Source of the DNA: Sciurus carolinensis
Taxonomy: Eukaryota > Chordata > Mammalia > Rodentia > Sciuridae
DNA: 64,000 nucleotides
Reading direction: 5' to 3'
NCBI RefSeq assembly: GCF_902686445.1
Contig: NC_062213.1
Span: 8,305,241-8,369,240 of the forward strand
Shown here one piece after another: positions 35,300-46,786 of the stretch. The translations under genes were made by a program, and so were the position numbers. Numbering within the stretch: position 1 is the first letter of the stretch; every line of letters begins with the position of its first letter. The notes under the pieces are model-generated. The model had not been told where the DNA came from, made no database searches, and worked only from the letters and a program-made list of their open reading frames with translations.

Positions 35300-35648
35300 T
35301 GGTAAATTATAAAGGAAGCAAATTTATTTCTCACAGTTTTGGAAATTGGAAAATCCCAAGTAGAAGGGCCAGCATCCAGTAAGGAGCTTCATGATGTAGC
35401 TTCTCATGGCAGATGGTGGAAGAGCAAGAAAACACATTCACTCCCCGTAGACCAGGAGAAAAAGGCAAGAAATTCACCCTTTTATTCAGAACCCATTTCC
35501 ACAAGAACTGGCCTACTCCATCTGTAACAAAGTCAGTCTATTCATGGAAGAAGGATCCTCCAGATAGATCACCTCTTAAAGGTCCCATCTCTAAATACTT
35601 GGATTGGGGATTTCCAACCCATGAGCTGGGGAATAGACATACCATAGC
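35300..35648 (-). mobile_element. MLT1-type MaLR LTR
   Basis: 'caaatttatttctcacagtt', 'ttggaaattggaaaatccc', 'cttctcatggcagatgg', 'cacctcttaaaggtccc' and the end 'gacataccatagca' follow the antisense of an MLT1 LTR. The left end is eroded. The two open frames across it (62 and 118 codons) are repeat-derived. Confidence 0.7.
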
Positions 35649-37590
35649 ATATGGGAGCCATAGCAGCCCATATAACAGCAGTTTTGTCTTCATTATGAAT
35701 TGTCACATTTTAGAAAGAGATATGTTGAGGTGTCTGACTTGTTTTCAGAATTGTACAGCAGGGATCTGAGGCAAGTTGAGGCATGGTATCCATCGTTTTC
35801 TGATCTCAATGAATGGACTTTGATGAACTGATTTGACAAACACTTCAGTTACTGCACAGGAGCACACTCCAGCCTGCAGAGCAGTGAGTGGGGTTCGTTT
35901 TTGTCTGGACAGCATATCATATGCATGCTTGTGCATTTTGCCCTTTTTTATGAAAAGTGAGTTAATAGAAAATTAAAATGCTAATGCTAATAGTAAGGTA
36001 ATTCTCAAGTATATGTTTGTGACAAAAATGAAAATCATAAAGCATGACAAAAATGGCAGATCTTTAGCCACAGTTATCCCCTCAGTAAACATGACTTTCT
36101 TACCATATATTTGGTTATGAATAAAAGAATATTATGAGATATTGGTTGTATATTTTAATGAAAAATTGTGTCTAGAAGATAATTGTGTAATTATAAAAGA
36201 TTTTGTGATAGGTTTTCATATAATGTATATAATTTTTCAACTTCTGTCCATTACTTTTCATGCCTTCAAGAATATATTATATAAAAATAAAGCATTTGAA
36301 ACAATTTACTCAAAACCTGAAGAAAAAACTCTGGTAAAGAATTCTTTTGATCAGTCTTTTTAAAAATGAACTGAGAACAGAAGAGAGAAATTGTTTAAAG
36401 GAGAGAGTTGTAGTAGCCATTCACTGCATCTTAATGTGCAGCATCCTCCTTGATGTCAAGTGCAAGTGTCATGTGCCTATCTAGGCATGAAATAACCTTT
36501 TTTTTTTTTTTTCTAATTTCAGTCTGGAAAGTTTCAGTTGTAGGACAACTTGAATAGTCTTTGTTGTAAATAGTCACAGAGTTTTTAAGTATTTGTCTTC
36601 AAAAACAATGAAGGTCATCTTGTATCCATAGAGACCACATGCACTTTCCTCATTATTTAGAGCATTATTTCTAGAATGAATAGTTATTTACAACATTTAA
36701 ATTTTTTTAAAAAATTAGAGACCAACCTTTAAATAGTATCACAGTAAATTTCATTGAGTGAATATCCTTTATTCCATAGTTTCTCCAAAAACGTTAAAAA
36801 GTATGACCTTTCAAAATTGTTTATATTGTTTTTTTTCATTCTCTAGGGTGGGGGTGGGGCTATACATCCTCATGTAGGGATATATGCTTATTTCTTGGAA
36901 ATCACTGTGACTTCATTGTAGACCTAATTGCTTTAACAGGTTTTTCTATTTAAAGAAAAATTATTTGGCATGTTTCAGATTAAAGTAAATCAATGGAGTG
37001 CAGATTTATCATATATCATTTAGATTTCTTTCCCTTTCAGAAAAGTAAGATGGAAAACAAAATGGTTTTCAGTGCATTGCTTTGTAAACAAAGCCAAGGT
37101 CATGAGTTTGTTCCTCTTATTAACCACTTTACTTATTCCATTGGCTAGACATCCCTAACCTAGATTAGCTGGGGACAGTGGAAGACAATATTACACTCTT
37201 ACCTCACTGTGAATCCACTGCCAGTAAAACTGCTGTTACCTAAATTAGGACACTTTTGCTAATAAAAGAGGTCACTTTTAATAATTATAATAGGGCAGCA
37301 GGCATAAATTGAGACTGTTTGAGGCATGTTGAAGTATATGGTTGGGCACTCTAATCATTAAGGTCGTTCATTGCTAGTTTTCAACTCTGGGCTTAGAAAG
37401 AGAAAAAGCCATTTTTACATGTGCTAGAAAAATGTATCCTCATGTAAGATAACAGGGTAAGATCTTTAATGTTGCATATTTGCCAAGAGAATCTTGTAGT
37501 GTGTATTTGCTCTCTAAGTAGATAATTCAGAAGAAATCGCAGGTAGTGAGCCGCTTCCTCGTTAATTAGGAGGGTTAACCTTGCCGTTTT
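35649..37590. other. AT-rich intron, nothing identified
   Basis: No exon or repeat family was confidently recognised. A pyrimidine tract with an acceptor-like end occurs near 36524 but has no paired donor. Confidence 0.4.
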
Positions 37591-37766
37591 TGTTCCAAGA
37601 TGGCACATCATTCAGCTCTAGAATTCTGTAAACCGTTCGCTAAAGGAGGTGACTGGCAACCTGTGTCTAGTCCCCCTGTTAACTTGCTGTTCAGAAAGTC
37701 TGTCGCTGTAAACATCCCCGACTGGAAGCTGTAGGACACAGCCAAGCTTTCAGTCAGATGTTTGCT

Positions 37767-37909
37767 GCTGCCGGCTCTTCACGGCCTGCGTGGATGCGGT
37801 GAGGGCTGGGGAGGCTGGGGTCCGTCCCTGGCCGCTCGGGCTGCCGGCTCTTCGCGGCCTGCGTGGATGCGGTGAGGACTGGGGAGGCTGCCGGTCCCTG
37901 GCCGCTCGG
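37767..37909 (+). repeat. ~72-bp GC-rich tandem duplication
   Basis: Copy one is 37767-37839 and copy two 37840-37909. Shared blocks are 'gctgccggctcttc', 'cggcctgcgtggatgcggtg' and 'ccctggccgctcgg'; differences are a few substitutions and a 3-base deletion. Each copy carries GCG|GTGAGG, a splice-donor-like site. Confidence 0.93.
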
Positions 37910-38123
37910 ACAGCACATACATTCCAGGAGTTCAGTGCGGGTGCTAGTTAGGTGCTGCTGGGCCTCAGAGAAATCAGTTTTTAAAAGGTTTTTTTCCTTC
38001 CACTCTTGTGTTCTTATTTCTGTCCTTATCCCGTCACGAGTGTATTCTTTTTAGCCTTTCTGAGTAGGCTGGGGCTTAGCTTCCCAGCAGTTCAGCAGCC
38101 TGATTTTCTCATCTACGAATTCT

Positions 38124-38177
38124 CTAGAAGGTACTTACCACTACTACCTTCTAGAAGGTACTTACCACTACCACCGA
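38124..38177 (+). repeat. 27-bp tandem duplication
   Basis: The unit starting 'ctagaaggtacttaccacta' occurs at 38124 and 38151, almost identical, so it is recent compared with the surrounding intron. Confidence 0.93.
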
Positions 38178-38350
38178 CCGCACAGTCCAGGAATTTGTCG
38201 CCTCTGTAGTTCTCCCTCCCTCTCTTCTCCCTTGCTCTTCTCCTGAGTGGTGTCACGCTCTGATCAGAGCGCCTCTCGGTGGCTGTCAGTTTTCAAGCCG
38301 CCACTCCCTGGACCGCATTTGCTAATGGCTGCGTATGTCTGTGTGTTAAG

Positions 38351-40050
38351 TGTACTTTCCTAACTATTTCCAAGTATCACCTGGCTTTTAGCTGACTTGA
38401 GGGAAAGTGTGCTCTATCTACTTTTTTGCTTCTCTCCAGAAAGCTTAATGATTCAGGAATTCTACTAGAGAATGACATTCAACATGAACTAATCAATAAT
38501 GTATAATTTTACAGTTTTCTTGAGTTATAAAAATTTGTGTTCTCATTTGTTTTTCTTTTAAATTACTAGAAAATATTTGTATTTTATGGACATTTTTCTC
38601 TTCAATAAGGCATTGATATTTTTATCACTTATGAAATTGCCAAACAGCACACTGTTAGGTTCAGTACATGATTAGGCCAAAAGAAAAAGTTCTTGTTAAT
38701 ATATTTTGTATGCTTATCTTATTTGATTAGATTGCAGACTTCTCAAGGATAGATTTAGCTCTGTGTTTTGGTTTTCCTGCTATAAACATCAGGTATAGCA
38801 CCTTGATTATAGGGCTCAAATAATTTATATTCTTGTATCGTAGCAGTATCTACTGTTTGCCTTTATCATTGATCCACTCTAGCAAATGACAATTTTGGTG
38901 GTGGTGAAGTGACTCCACATATATCTGTGCTACAGCTTTTATTTCTAGAAAGGTAATGTGTGTATGAGACTTACATGGAAGGAAGGAATTAGTTACTTCA
39001 GACACAGGTAACTTTTTAACTCATACAATTTTTAGACTTGATGATTAGCATGCATGAAGCATCCCTTCCTATGAACTCTTAATAAAGCAGATATATTATA
39101 TATTCTGTGACCCTCTGTTTTAGCACATTGGAAGCTTTCAGTTTCGAATAGCAAATGGATAGAACCATTCTTGGAGCCCAAGAAGTGTTCCCTGCCAGAG
39201 GTAGAATGTAATGTGTCCTCTGGTAATAGAATTTTTTTCTTTGGCCAGGTGAGATTGTGTTTTTCCCATAAAAACTTTGTAGCTTTAAAATTCAGTGAGA
39301 TGAATAGAAATTGCATAATTTAATCATTTGCATAGCTGAATTTGAAAGGTTTTTCAAATGATAAGCCAAATTTAAGCTAAAAGGAATAGGTTTTCTGCAT
39401 AAAGCTGTTATACTCAACCCAGCTAGTCCCATCATCTTTAGATGCTACAGGATTAATGGCACAATCTGTTATATGACATTTGCTGTATATTATTCTGCCC
39501 TAGTGAAGTGAATTAAAGACCATGTCAGCTTTAATTCTGAATGTCCTTGCTTCAATATGCTTAAGTACAACCCTTTAGTGATTTACAGATGATTTCTTTA
39601 CATTTTAATTTTAAAGAACCACTAACTTCCTATTGACCTACAAGGTTAACAGTTGATTGTGTAGAGAAAATGCCTTAAAATGTTAGATCATCAGTATTTT
39701 TCAGTAAATTTGTAGCAACTTATCCTTTAACCTAGATATTTAGGGAAAAGTGTGTGGTCTTAATTGACAGGATTTAGAAAGCTCAGAAATTCTTTACTAT
39801 TTAAAATCTGTTGGTCCAGTTAATATTAAAAGTAAAGAAAAAAAATAGTACTCAACGCCATTCTGCAAATAGCAATATGTTTCCTTAGTATTTGCTTTGA
39901 CATTACATAGAGGGTTCCATCTTTAAGTAACTACAAGATTATGTCTGCAAGTTAGTTTTGATTTGTACAGGATATTCTTGGTTAGAAAATCGTCATAGAA
40001 ATACTTCATTGATCTCAATGCCTGACTCATTTCTCTGTAGAGTCAGGATT
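38351..40050. other. AT-rich intron
   Basis: A possible L2 tail lies at about 38725-38830 ('ttgcagacttctcaagga', 'tagcaccttgattatag'). Nothing else was recognised. Confidence 0.4.
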
Positions 40051-40053
40051 GAA

Positions 40054-40148
40054 GAGCTGGGGAAGTGCCTCAGTGGTAAAGCACTTGCCTAGCATGCACA
40101 AGGCCCCAGGTTCAGTCCCTAGCACTGCAAAAAAATAAATAAATAAAA
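40054..40148 (+). mobile_element. ID-type SINE monomer
   Basis: 'gagctggggaagtgcctcag', 'taaagcacttgcctagcatg' and 'ccaggttcagtccctagc', then an A-rich tail with AAAT repeats, give a complete ID element. Confidence 0.92.
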
Positions 40149-40517
40149 GAGTGTTGGGGTGACCTAGAAGTAGACCGTGAACCTTTAAAACCCCTTATCC
40201 CCATTGCACATAGCACGCCCCACCTGAGTCCTTCCCACTCCTATGGCTAGACAACTTATTTCATCAGATGAATGTGCCATTATTTGCTGTGTATCTCAGG
40301 AAACTTTTTTCTTAGTTTGAATTAGTCTAAGCTTAATTACTTACTAAAATTATGCTATTTTAGATAGTCTCTGCCATAGTTTCCCCAGCCTGATTAATTA
40401 GGGGCAGATATTTTGTCCTTGCTTTTTTCTTATCTGTAACATATCATATACTTTCTAAGGATTTGACATTCATCTCTGTCTTTGCTTTGGCTCTGCAATA
40501 TATTTGGCCAAACCATC

Positions 40518-40705
40518 CAGTGGTCTTCTGATACTAGTATGCATTAGAATTACTTGGAGTACTTCACTAAAACACAGATTGCTAGGTACTTCAAGAAGAG
40601 CTGCTCATTCAGTAGGGTAGGACTTGAGAACATGCATGTTTTCCTAAGTTACCAACTGCTGCTGCTACTACTCTGGAGCCAGGCTCTCAGAACCCTAGAA
40701 TTCAT
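40518..40705 (+). repeat. MER5A-type hAT DNA transposon relic
   Basis: 'gcattagaattacttggag', 'cagtagggtaggacttgag', 'aacatgcatgttttcctaag' and 'ctggagccaggctctcagaa' match the order of MER5A (non-autonomous hAT-Charlie). No transposase is encoded. Confidence 0.7.
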
Positions 40706-41079
40706 CTTTTCCCTTTTGGGTACTATGCCCAATTAGAATTTAAAATATGACACAGGAAGTTCTCCATTGAAAAACAAAGTAGTCCAAAAGTTTGATTATA
40801 AAAAGGTTTGTTGGAAACTTAAAGTCCTTCCCCCCCCCAAAAAAAATATAACTATATAGCTTTATTAACAGCTCTGATGTAAGCAAATGCCCAGCTGGGA
40901 ATATTATCATGTCCCTTTCCAACTATTCACTCTTCAGAATGAACAGCTGACTTCTGTTAAGTCCCTGACAATTATTAACAGGGCACTTTCTGTTCTTCAG
41001 CATTTTCATAATATGACTAATAAAAAGGTAAAACAAAAAAAAAGTATATTAATTGTTTAGTCCACAAAGACCTAATTGA

Positions 41080-41403
41080 GCTAGACATGGCAGTGCATAC
41101 CTGTAATCCCATCTACTCAGGAGGCTGAGGCAGGAGAATTACAAGCTGGAGGCCAGCCTCAATAATGTAGCAAACCCTGTCTTAAAATAAAATTTTAAGA
41201 AAGGACTGTGTATGTAGCTCAGAGAGTCATAATGAATGAGGGTTCAATCCCCAGTGTCCACCCCTCACAGACAATCAAATCAATTTCGAAAAAGGCCTGG
41301 AGCTATAGTTTAGTGATAGAATGTTTGCCTAGCATATCTGAGGCCCTGGGTTCAATCTACAGCTTAAAAAAGAAAAAAACAACAACAATAAAGAAGAGCA
41401 AAA
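41080..41403 (+). mobile_element. Trimeric SINE: B1 half plus two ID units
   Basis: The B1 part (41080-41185, 'ctagacatggcagtgcatac', 'cctgtaatcccatctactca') is followed by a first ID unit (about 41200-41265, 'gtatgtagctcag', 'gggttcaatcccca') and a second ID unit (about 41298-41365, 'gcctggagctatagtttag', 'tgtttgcctagcatatc', 'gccctgggttcaatc'), ending in an A-rich tail. A perfect 10-bp duplication ACCTAATTGA (41070-41079 and 41404-41413) brackets all three units, so they entered as one RNA. Confidence 0.85.
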
Positions 41404-41413
41404 ACCTAATTGA

Positions 41414-42620
41414 ACATGTTTGCAAAGAAAAGCAAAAGAAAAAATACGGTTGCAGTCGTAGTAATTAAAACAGAAAACAATGTTTATGGGTATGTGAATG
41501 TGTGTGTAGTCTTGAAAAACCAGGAATTCATGAAACAGCCATAAGGAGCCAGGGTCCAGGTATAGACTTGGGAGGTTCCTGAAGGACCTGGGAGTCTGTG
41601 ATATGCCAGCCATGTTTAAAGTTAGCTGACAGTGTTGATTATATTTAATTTTACGTTCAAATTTGAGAATTTTCTCTTCCTTGATGCGAATGTGTTGGTA
41701 GGGCCACTTGTAACGCTTAGCAGAAGTGCTTGCAGTGATATATTTTTTTAATCAGAGAGGGAGAGATGGAAAGAGACTTTGAGGCACCTTAAGAACACTC
41801 AGTACAGCAGGTAGAAAGAGGTCAGAATGTGGGAAAGAAGTGCTGAGGTGAAGAGAACTGAGTCATGGGAGAGCAGGGAGAGCAGCGACAGAGCTCCGCA
41901 CAGGTATTTCATTAACTTCCTCTTTTACCCAAATCAGAAATCTACTTAAGAGAAAAGGTGGTGGATGTCTCTTATTGCCCATTGAATGGGTTCCTGTGAA
42001 AACAAGTCCCCGTTGTTTGAAAGGGCAAGATGTAGGAAGATGACAGACTGTGGAGTCAGTTGCATTTAGACTCGGAGCACCACAGGGTGTCTGCGTTCAT
42101 TGCCATAAATTCCTTCCCGGAAAATGGTATACTTCTGCCTTTTCCTTGGAGTCTACATTTTGAGTTGATCTTTGCCTCATTTGTGTGAATCTCTCTGCCT
42201 GTTTTTTTTTTCAACAGATTCTACAGTTATGTTTTTAGAAAATAAATTCATCATGTACCTTAATATAAGTTTGAGTCTCCAGTAAAGAACTAGTGTAAAC
42301 GTAGTAAAGAGTCTCCTGAGTCCTACTTTAAACCAAGTTTCAGTTTATGTAAACATCCTACACTCAGCTGTAATATGCGGATTGGCTGGGAGGTGGGTGT
42401 TTACTTCAGCTGACTTGGAATATCAACCAGCTCACGTTGATAAAGAATGTGACGAGAACATATACAGAGGCCTTTTTTTAGTGTGATTATTCTAAGTTAC
42501 AGTTTTATCTTTTCCATTTCATTACTAAATCTCTAACATGATATAAGGCTCTGGGTATCAGGACAAAGTAATGTCCTCCTTTGGGAGTTGTCACATTTGT
42601 AGGCATTGCAGGGTTCTTTT
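41414..42620. other. Intron, nothing identified
   Basis: No exon or named repeat was recognised. A purine-rich patch lies at 41755-41890. Confidence 0.4.
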
Positions 42621-42624
42621 AATA

Positions 42625-42805
42625 AGCCTGGGTTTTGACATCAGATTTTGTGGCTCTCTGGACTCCACCTGTGAATTTGCTGTAGGAAGAAGCAGTTTTA
42701 TACCTCAGTTTTCTTGTCTGCAAAATAGAGATGGTGGTGGTTTATTAATACAGTACCTGTCACATTAAGAACTCAATAAGTGTTCATTATTATTAATGCA
42801 GTTGC
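42625..42805 (+). repeat. MIR SINE relic
   Basis: 'gcctgggttttgacatcag', 'cctcagttttcttgtctgc', 'aaaatagagatggtggtgg' and 'actcaataagtgttcatta' give MIR order to its 3' end. Confidence 0.8.
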
Positions 42806-42939
42806 ATTTAGGTATTCAGTAAATAGTTGCTGTAATGTTTAAAGTAGATATAACTTGCTTTAGGATAAAGATGATGCTAACTTTTTAGTTTAATATACAT
42901 GGTTTGAGTAATCAAAGTCACAGTAGTTTACTGATAAAG

Positions 42940-43110
42940 AGTTTTGAAGACCAACTTCTGGAGCTATGTTACTTTTGGTAAGTTATCTATTTCCCTGTTT
43001 CCTCAGTCTGCTAAATTGTAAGTATAATAGTAACTGATAGGATTGTTGGGACTAAATGAGATAATACCATTAATGTGTTCAATATGATTCCTAGTATAGA
43101 CTAAGCTTTT
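42940..43110 (+). repeat. MIR SINE relic
   Basis: 'ttttggtaagttatctattt', 'ccctgtttcctcagtctgc', 'gataggattgttgggac' and 'taaatgagataatacc' mark a second MIR just after the first. Confidence 0.75.
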
Positions 43111-45235
43111 GACAAGTAGTGGCCATTGTTGTTGTTATTTTAAAAGCATGTAATAAATCTATTATTTTTTCCAGAGCATGGTTGTGCCATATATTTCTAA
43201 ATGATTTAAAGATAAGCCAATACCCCATAATTACAGAGATGTATTGTCTGATCAGAATGATACTTCCACATTGTGCCTTTTTTAGAAATATTCTACTTAG
43301 AATTAATTTCATAGTTTTGTTTTCCACTTCTATGAAATCAACCTTTTCCATTTTTGATGACATATCCACAGTCTTTGTAGGTAAAAAGAAAAACAACAGC
43401 TACAAAACCAGAATTATGTAAAAAGCTCACATTACTCCAGCAGCCTGGCAGGTGTCTTAAGTTCTTGCCGGTGCCTACCTCCAGAATTAGAATCTGCGTT
43501 TGGTGCTGTTTCTGTGGAAGATGTTCTACTTATTATGAGAAGCTCATAATTAAATAAATAAATAATGTGAAATAAAGGCATGGAGACTTGTTTCTGAAGG
43601 TGAGTGGTATTTTTGTTTAATATACTGATTATTTTCTTTGCTATCAAGAAGGAGTTATCTTGTTATGTACGTGTATACGGAATATACCTCATTTGAATGA
43701 GTTCCACATGTTTATTGGAACTTGTAAAATGCTTACATTACTTTATAATTTACATAGTACTTCAAGAGACACTATAATCCATCATGGAAGGATATAATCT
43801 AAAAGTAGTTCTATAAAGTGTCTTTTACAAATTAAGCATATTTGGAAAGTCTCCATCAATTCACATTTGAACATCATATAAGGTAGACTTTTTCTTTAAT
43901 ATCTCAGAGAAAAAAATTAGCATACATGTGGTTTAGGTTTTGCCAGATGGCCTGTAGGTTAAATTCCAAATTCTAGTGTTTAAGTGGGTGCTCTTTATTC
44001 TGTTCCTTGATAGTCATGTATTTCTTTACCTTACGTATTTTCTTTATTATGTAAGAGGGTATTTGATTGTGTGGGCTATACTATACATGAAGCATTGCAT
44101 TTGTTTGAATGAATACAATGAAGTGTTCTAGTTGTAGTGAGCCAACCCCTGCCCTTATAGGGCATACTTGATTTTGCATATTTTTTAGATTTGTAAAAAG
44201 AAATATTTTTCTGATGAACATGTGCTTATTAGTTTTAAATATTACAGAATCTGAGCAAATGTTAAAATTTTTCGATTTTCCTCCTTGTTTACTATATTGC
44301 CTTTTGTTATTATGTCGAGAACGTAATATAAAGTTGAATTCCTTTGATAATTTTAGGATGTTTTGGAATTGAACTATTTTCTGTCAAGTTTGAACATTTG
44401 ATATCTCAGTTTCTCCCATTTTTTCGTCTTTTTCTAATCTCATTAATTCCTATAGAATTTTGTGATTCTAAATGTCTCCTACAGACTTAAGTAATTGTCA
44501 TTTAAGATGGGAGGAATTTGTTTTGGATGTCATTGTATTTAACAGTTACTTGCTTAAAATTACCCCCTGTGTGTAGTCAACAGCATACAGAAAAACCTCC
44601 TGTTTGCAGTTGGTAGCATAGTCATTATTAACCAAAATACTGATTTATTTTCAGGTAAATGTATGAGTATGAATGAAAGAGAGTTTGGGAACCAGGTATC
44701 GACAGTCCTTCTTTTTCAAATAGCTTTCTAAATACTTGATCATTCATTCTGTAATTTAGATTTTTTAATGTTATAAATTTCCTCAATTTCTTTGTATTAA
44801 ATACAGTGACCAAACTATGTCTCTAAACCTGATACAATTTCGTATCTCAGAGCATGGATAATAAGTGAACACTGGACATACAAACATAGAAATTAATATC
44901 AGAGTGATCTAAAAAAAAAAGTGAAGTTAATATATGTTTGCATTCCACATATATTTGTTAGTGATGTCTGAAGAATCTTCATGCTCCGTAGTAAATTAGA
45001 CCCAAGGTAGACGCAGTTGTCAAGAATGACTGACTGTTATTCATCTGTATGGCCAAACTGAATTTTAAATGTTTTCTCATTTTTTTCTTTCATCTCTATT
45101 ACCCATCACAAGTGACTGAAGTGATGCATGTTAAAAACAGAGTTCCTTTTTCACTCCTAGTTTTTCCTGAGGCAGTAGTTCAATGCAGTGGAAGGAACAT
45201 TATTAGAGATATAGGGGAGAAAAGTGCTTTTTCCT
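43111..45235. other. AT-rich intron, nothing identified
   Basis: Two complementary open frames of about 100 codons (43091-43421) overlap on opposite strands with AT-biased composition. There is no recognised protein or exon. Confidence 0.4.
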
Positions 45236-45239
45236 ATTC

Positions 45240-45905
45240 TCACACAACACTCAACACAACTTCTGTCACCAAACGTGTGTGAGGATTTCTTCCCACCAGC
45301 AATCCAGAAGTTCTTTTTTGCAGATTTTCTAATGGACATCCTTTAATTCCATTACTGCCTACCTGGACACAATGCCAGATCTCACAGCTTGAGAGGTAAG
45401 TCCCACAAATTCCCCCAACTTCACATTGCCACGTAGCAAGCACAGGTTGTAGCCTGTGCCTCTGAAGGACTGGCTATAAACCTGGATTCCCACTGTCCCT
45501 TCCAAGGTGTGGTTAATTTGCTGGGTGGCTCAAGAAATCAGGAAAAGGCTTTGCTCATATTTACCAATTTATTATAAAGGATAGTACAAAGGCTCATGGA
45601 AGAATGCACATGACAAGATAGTGGACAGTGCAAGCGGAGTGAGACCCTGCCCACTCTGGATCCACGCCCTCCAGGATGCTGAGTGCTCAGATGTGTAGAA
45701 GTGCATCTGAGCCCTTTCTCAGGGAAGCTTCGTTACACAGGGCATGATCTCATCATTGTGATCCCAGAGACCAGCCCCCAGCCTGAAGCTGTCTGGGGCC
45801 CCAGCCAACAGTCGTCATTGGCTACTACCATCCAGAGATTCCAGGTGTTCTAGGAGCTCTGTGTCAGCAAACAGGGATGAAGACTAATATAATTTCACAG
45901 TTACC
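45240..45905 (-). mobile_element. ERVL LTR (MER21-like)
   Basis: The series 'gaggatttcttcccaccag', 'gcctgtgcctctgaagga', 'tttattataaaggatagt', 'gaccagcccccagcctgaag', 'agagattccaggtgttctag' and 'gagctctgtgtcagcaaaca' follows the antisense of a MER21-type LTR of about 660 bp. A splice-like acceptor and donor pair inside it is discussed under rejected items. Confidence 0.65.
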
Positions 45906-45929
45906 ACTAATATGTCCTTGAGAATTAGA

Positions 45930-46115
45930 CCTCCAGTCTTAATCTGGGCTCCATCACTTAACATTGGTATGACCTTGAGTAAATTGCTCAACTTCTCTAG
46001 ATAGTTCTTTATAAAATAAACAACCTACATCAGGTTATTAATGAGGGTTGGGAGTTAAAGAGCTATGTGAAGGACCCAGCACAGTTAAGGTGTTCAGTGG
46101 ATACTGTTTCTTTCT
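45930..46115 (+). repeat. MIR SINE relic
   Basis: 'ctgggctccatcacttaaca', 'gaccttgagtaaattgctc', 'caggttattaatgagggtt' and 'gacccagcacagttaagg' mark a MIR. Confidence 0.8.
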
Positions 46116-46349
46116 TTTGCTTTCAGGCTCAAATGAGCTTCCTCAACGTCCATCCCCAACTGTGATGTGTATCTTAAATCAGTATTAAAGCCATCTACCT
46201 TGAACCTTTAGGGTAAAATATGTTTTGAAACTGCATACATTATAAGATTGGTAGAATTTTTATTATGACCTCCAAGTCAAACCATTTTCACACAAGTAAT
46301 CAAACCTTCAACTTCATATTGAACAAGATTGTGTGAAGTGTCTAATCTT

Positions 46350-46786
46350 TGTTATGGTTTAGATACACTTTTCATTTACATGGCCCCCTGAAAGCTCCTG
46401 TGTTAATGCAGGAACACTCAGAGGTGAAATTATTACATTATGAAAGATGTAACCTAGTCAGTCCATCTAGTTTGAATGGAGCAACTGGGTAATGACTATA
46501 CACAGGTGGGCATGGCAGGAGGTGGGTCACTGGGGGCTGCCCTGGAAGGGTGTGTCTTCCCTAAAGCCCCTCCACCCACTACCCACTGTTTCCTGGCTCA
46601 TGAGCAAGGCATCAACCCTCCACTGTGCCCTCTGTCGTGATGTGCTGTCTCACATCATGTGCTCCAGAACAGTAGAGCAGCCTGCTGTGGACTAAGACCT
46701 GGGAATCAACGAGCCCCAAATAAAATTTCCCTCTAAGTTGTTTTTGTCGGGTGTTTCAGTCATAGTGATGCAAAACTGAATAACAC
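46350..46786 (+). mobile_element. MaLR-type solo LTR
   Basis: Starts TGTTATGGTTTAGATAC, has 'cacctgtgttaatg'-like and 'gaggtgaaattattacatta' blocks, the polyadenylation signal region 'cccaaataaaatttccctc', and ends near 'aactgaataacac'. It is the sense-strand relative of 2292-2714 and 8354-8741, so its U3-R-U5 direction agrees with the host gene. Confidence 0.8.

Larger units (their letters stand above)
37600..38350. promoter_or_regulatory. Internal CpG-enriched segment, possible alternative promoter or enhancer
   Basis: By eye about 22 CpG dinucleotides lie in 37610-37930 and roughly a dozen more in 38030-38340, in an otherwise CpG-poor intron. It contains two tandem duplications, listed separately. 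It has no coding frame of note and no recognised repeat family. CpG retention suggests germline hypomethylation, as in an alternative promoter or enhancer, though a young GC-rich insertion would look similar. Confidence 0.45.

Noticed and set aside
35413..35769. 118-codon + strand open frame
   Set aside because: It falls in the MLT1-type LTR at 35300-35648 and continues into AT-rich intron; no domain was recognised.
36500..36600. Acceptor-like T-tract ending in 'tttcag' at about 36524
   Set aside because: No suitable donor follows within a normal exon length, and T-tracts are common in this AT-rich intron.
43091..43421. Overlapping ~100-codon frames on both strands
   Set aside because: AT-rich mirror frames without domain, conservation evidence or splice sites; typical chance frames.
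45324..45395. Exon with acceptor 'cttttttgcag' and donor GAG|GTAAGT and an open frame of about 24 codons
   Set aside because: It lies wholly inside the MER21-like LTR at 45240-45905. LTRs often carry splice-like sites; without transcript evidence it is not an exon of the host gene.
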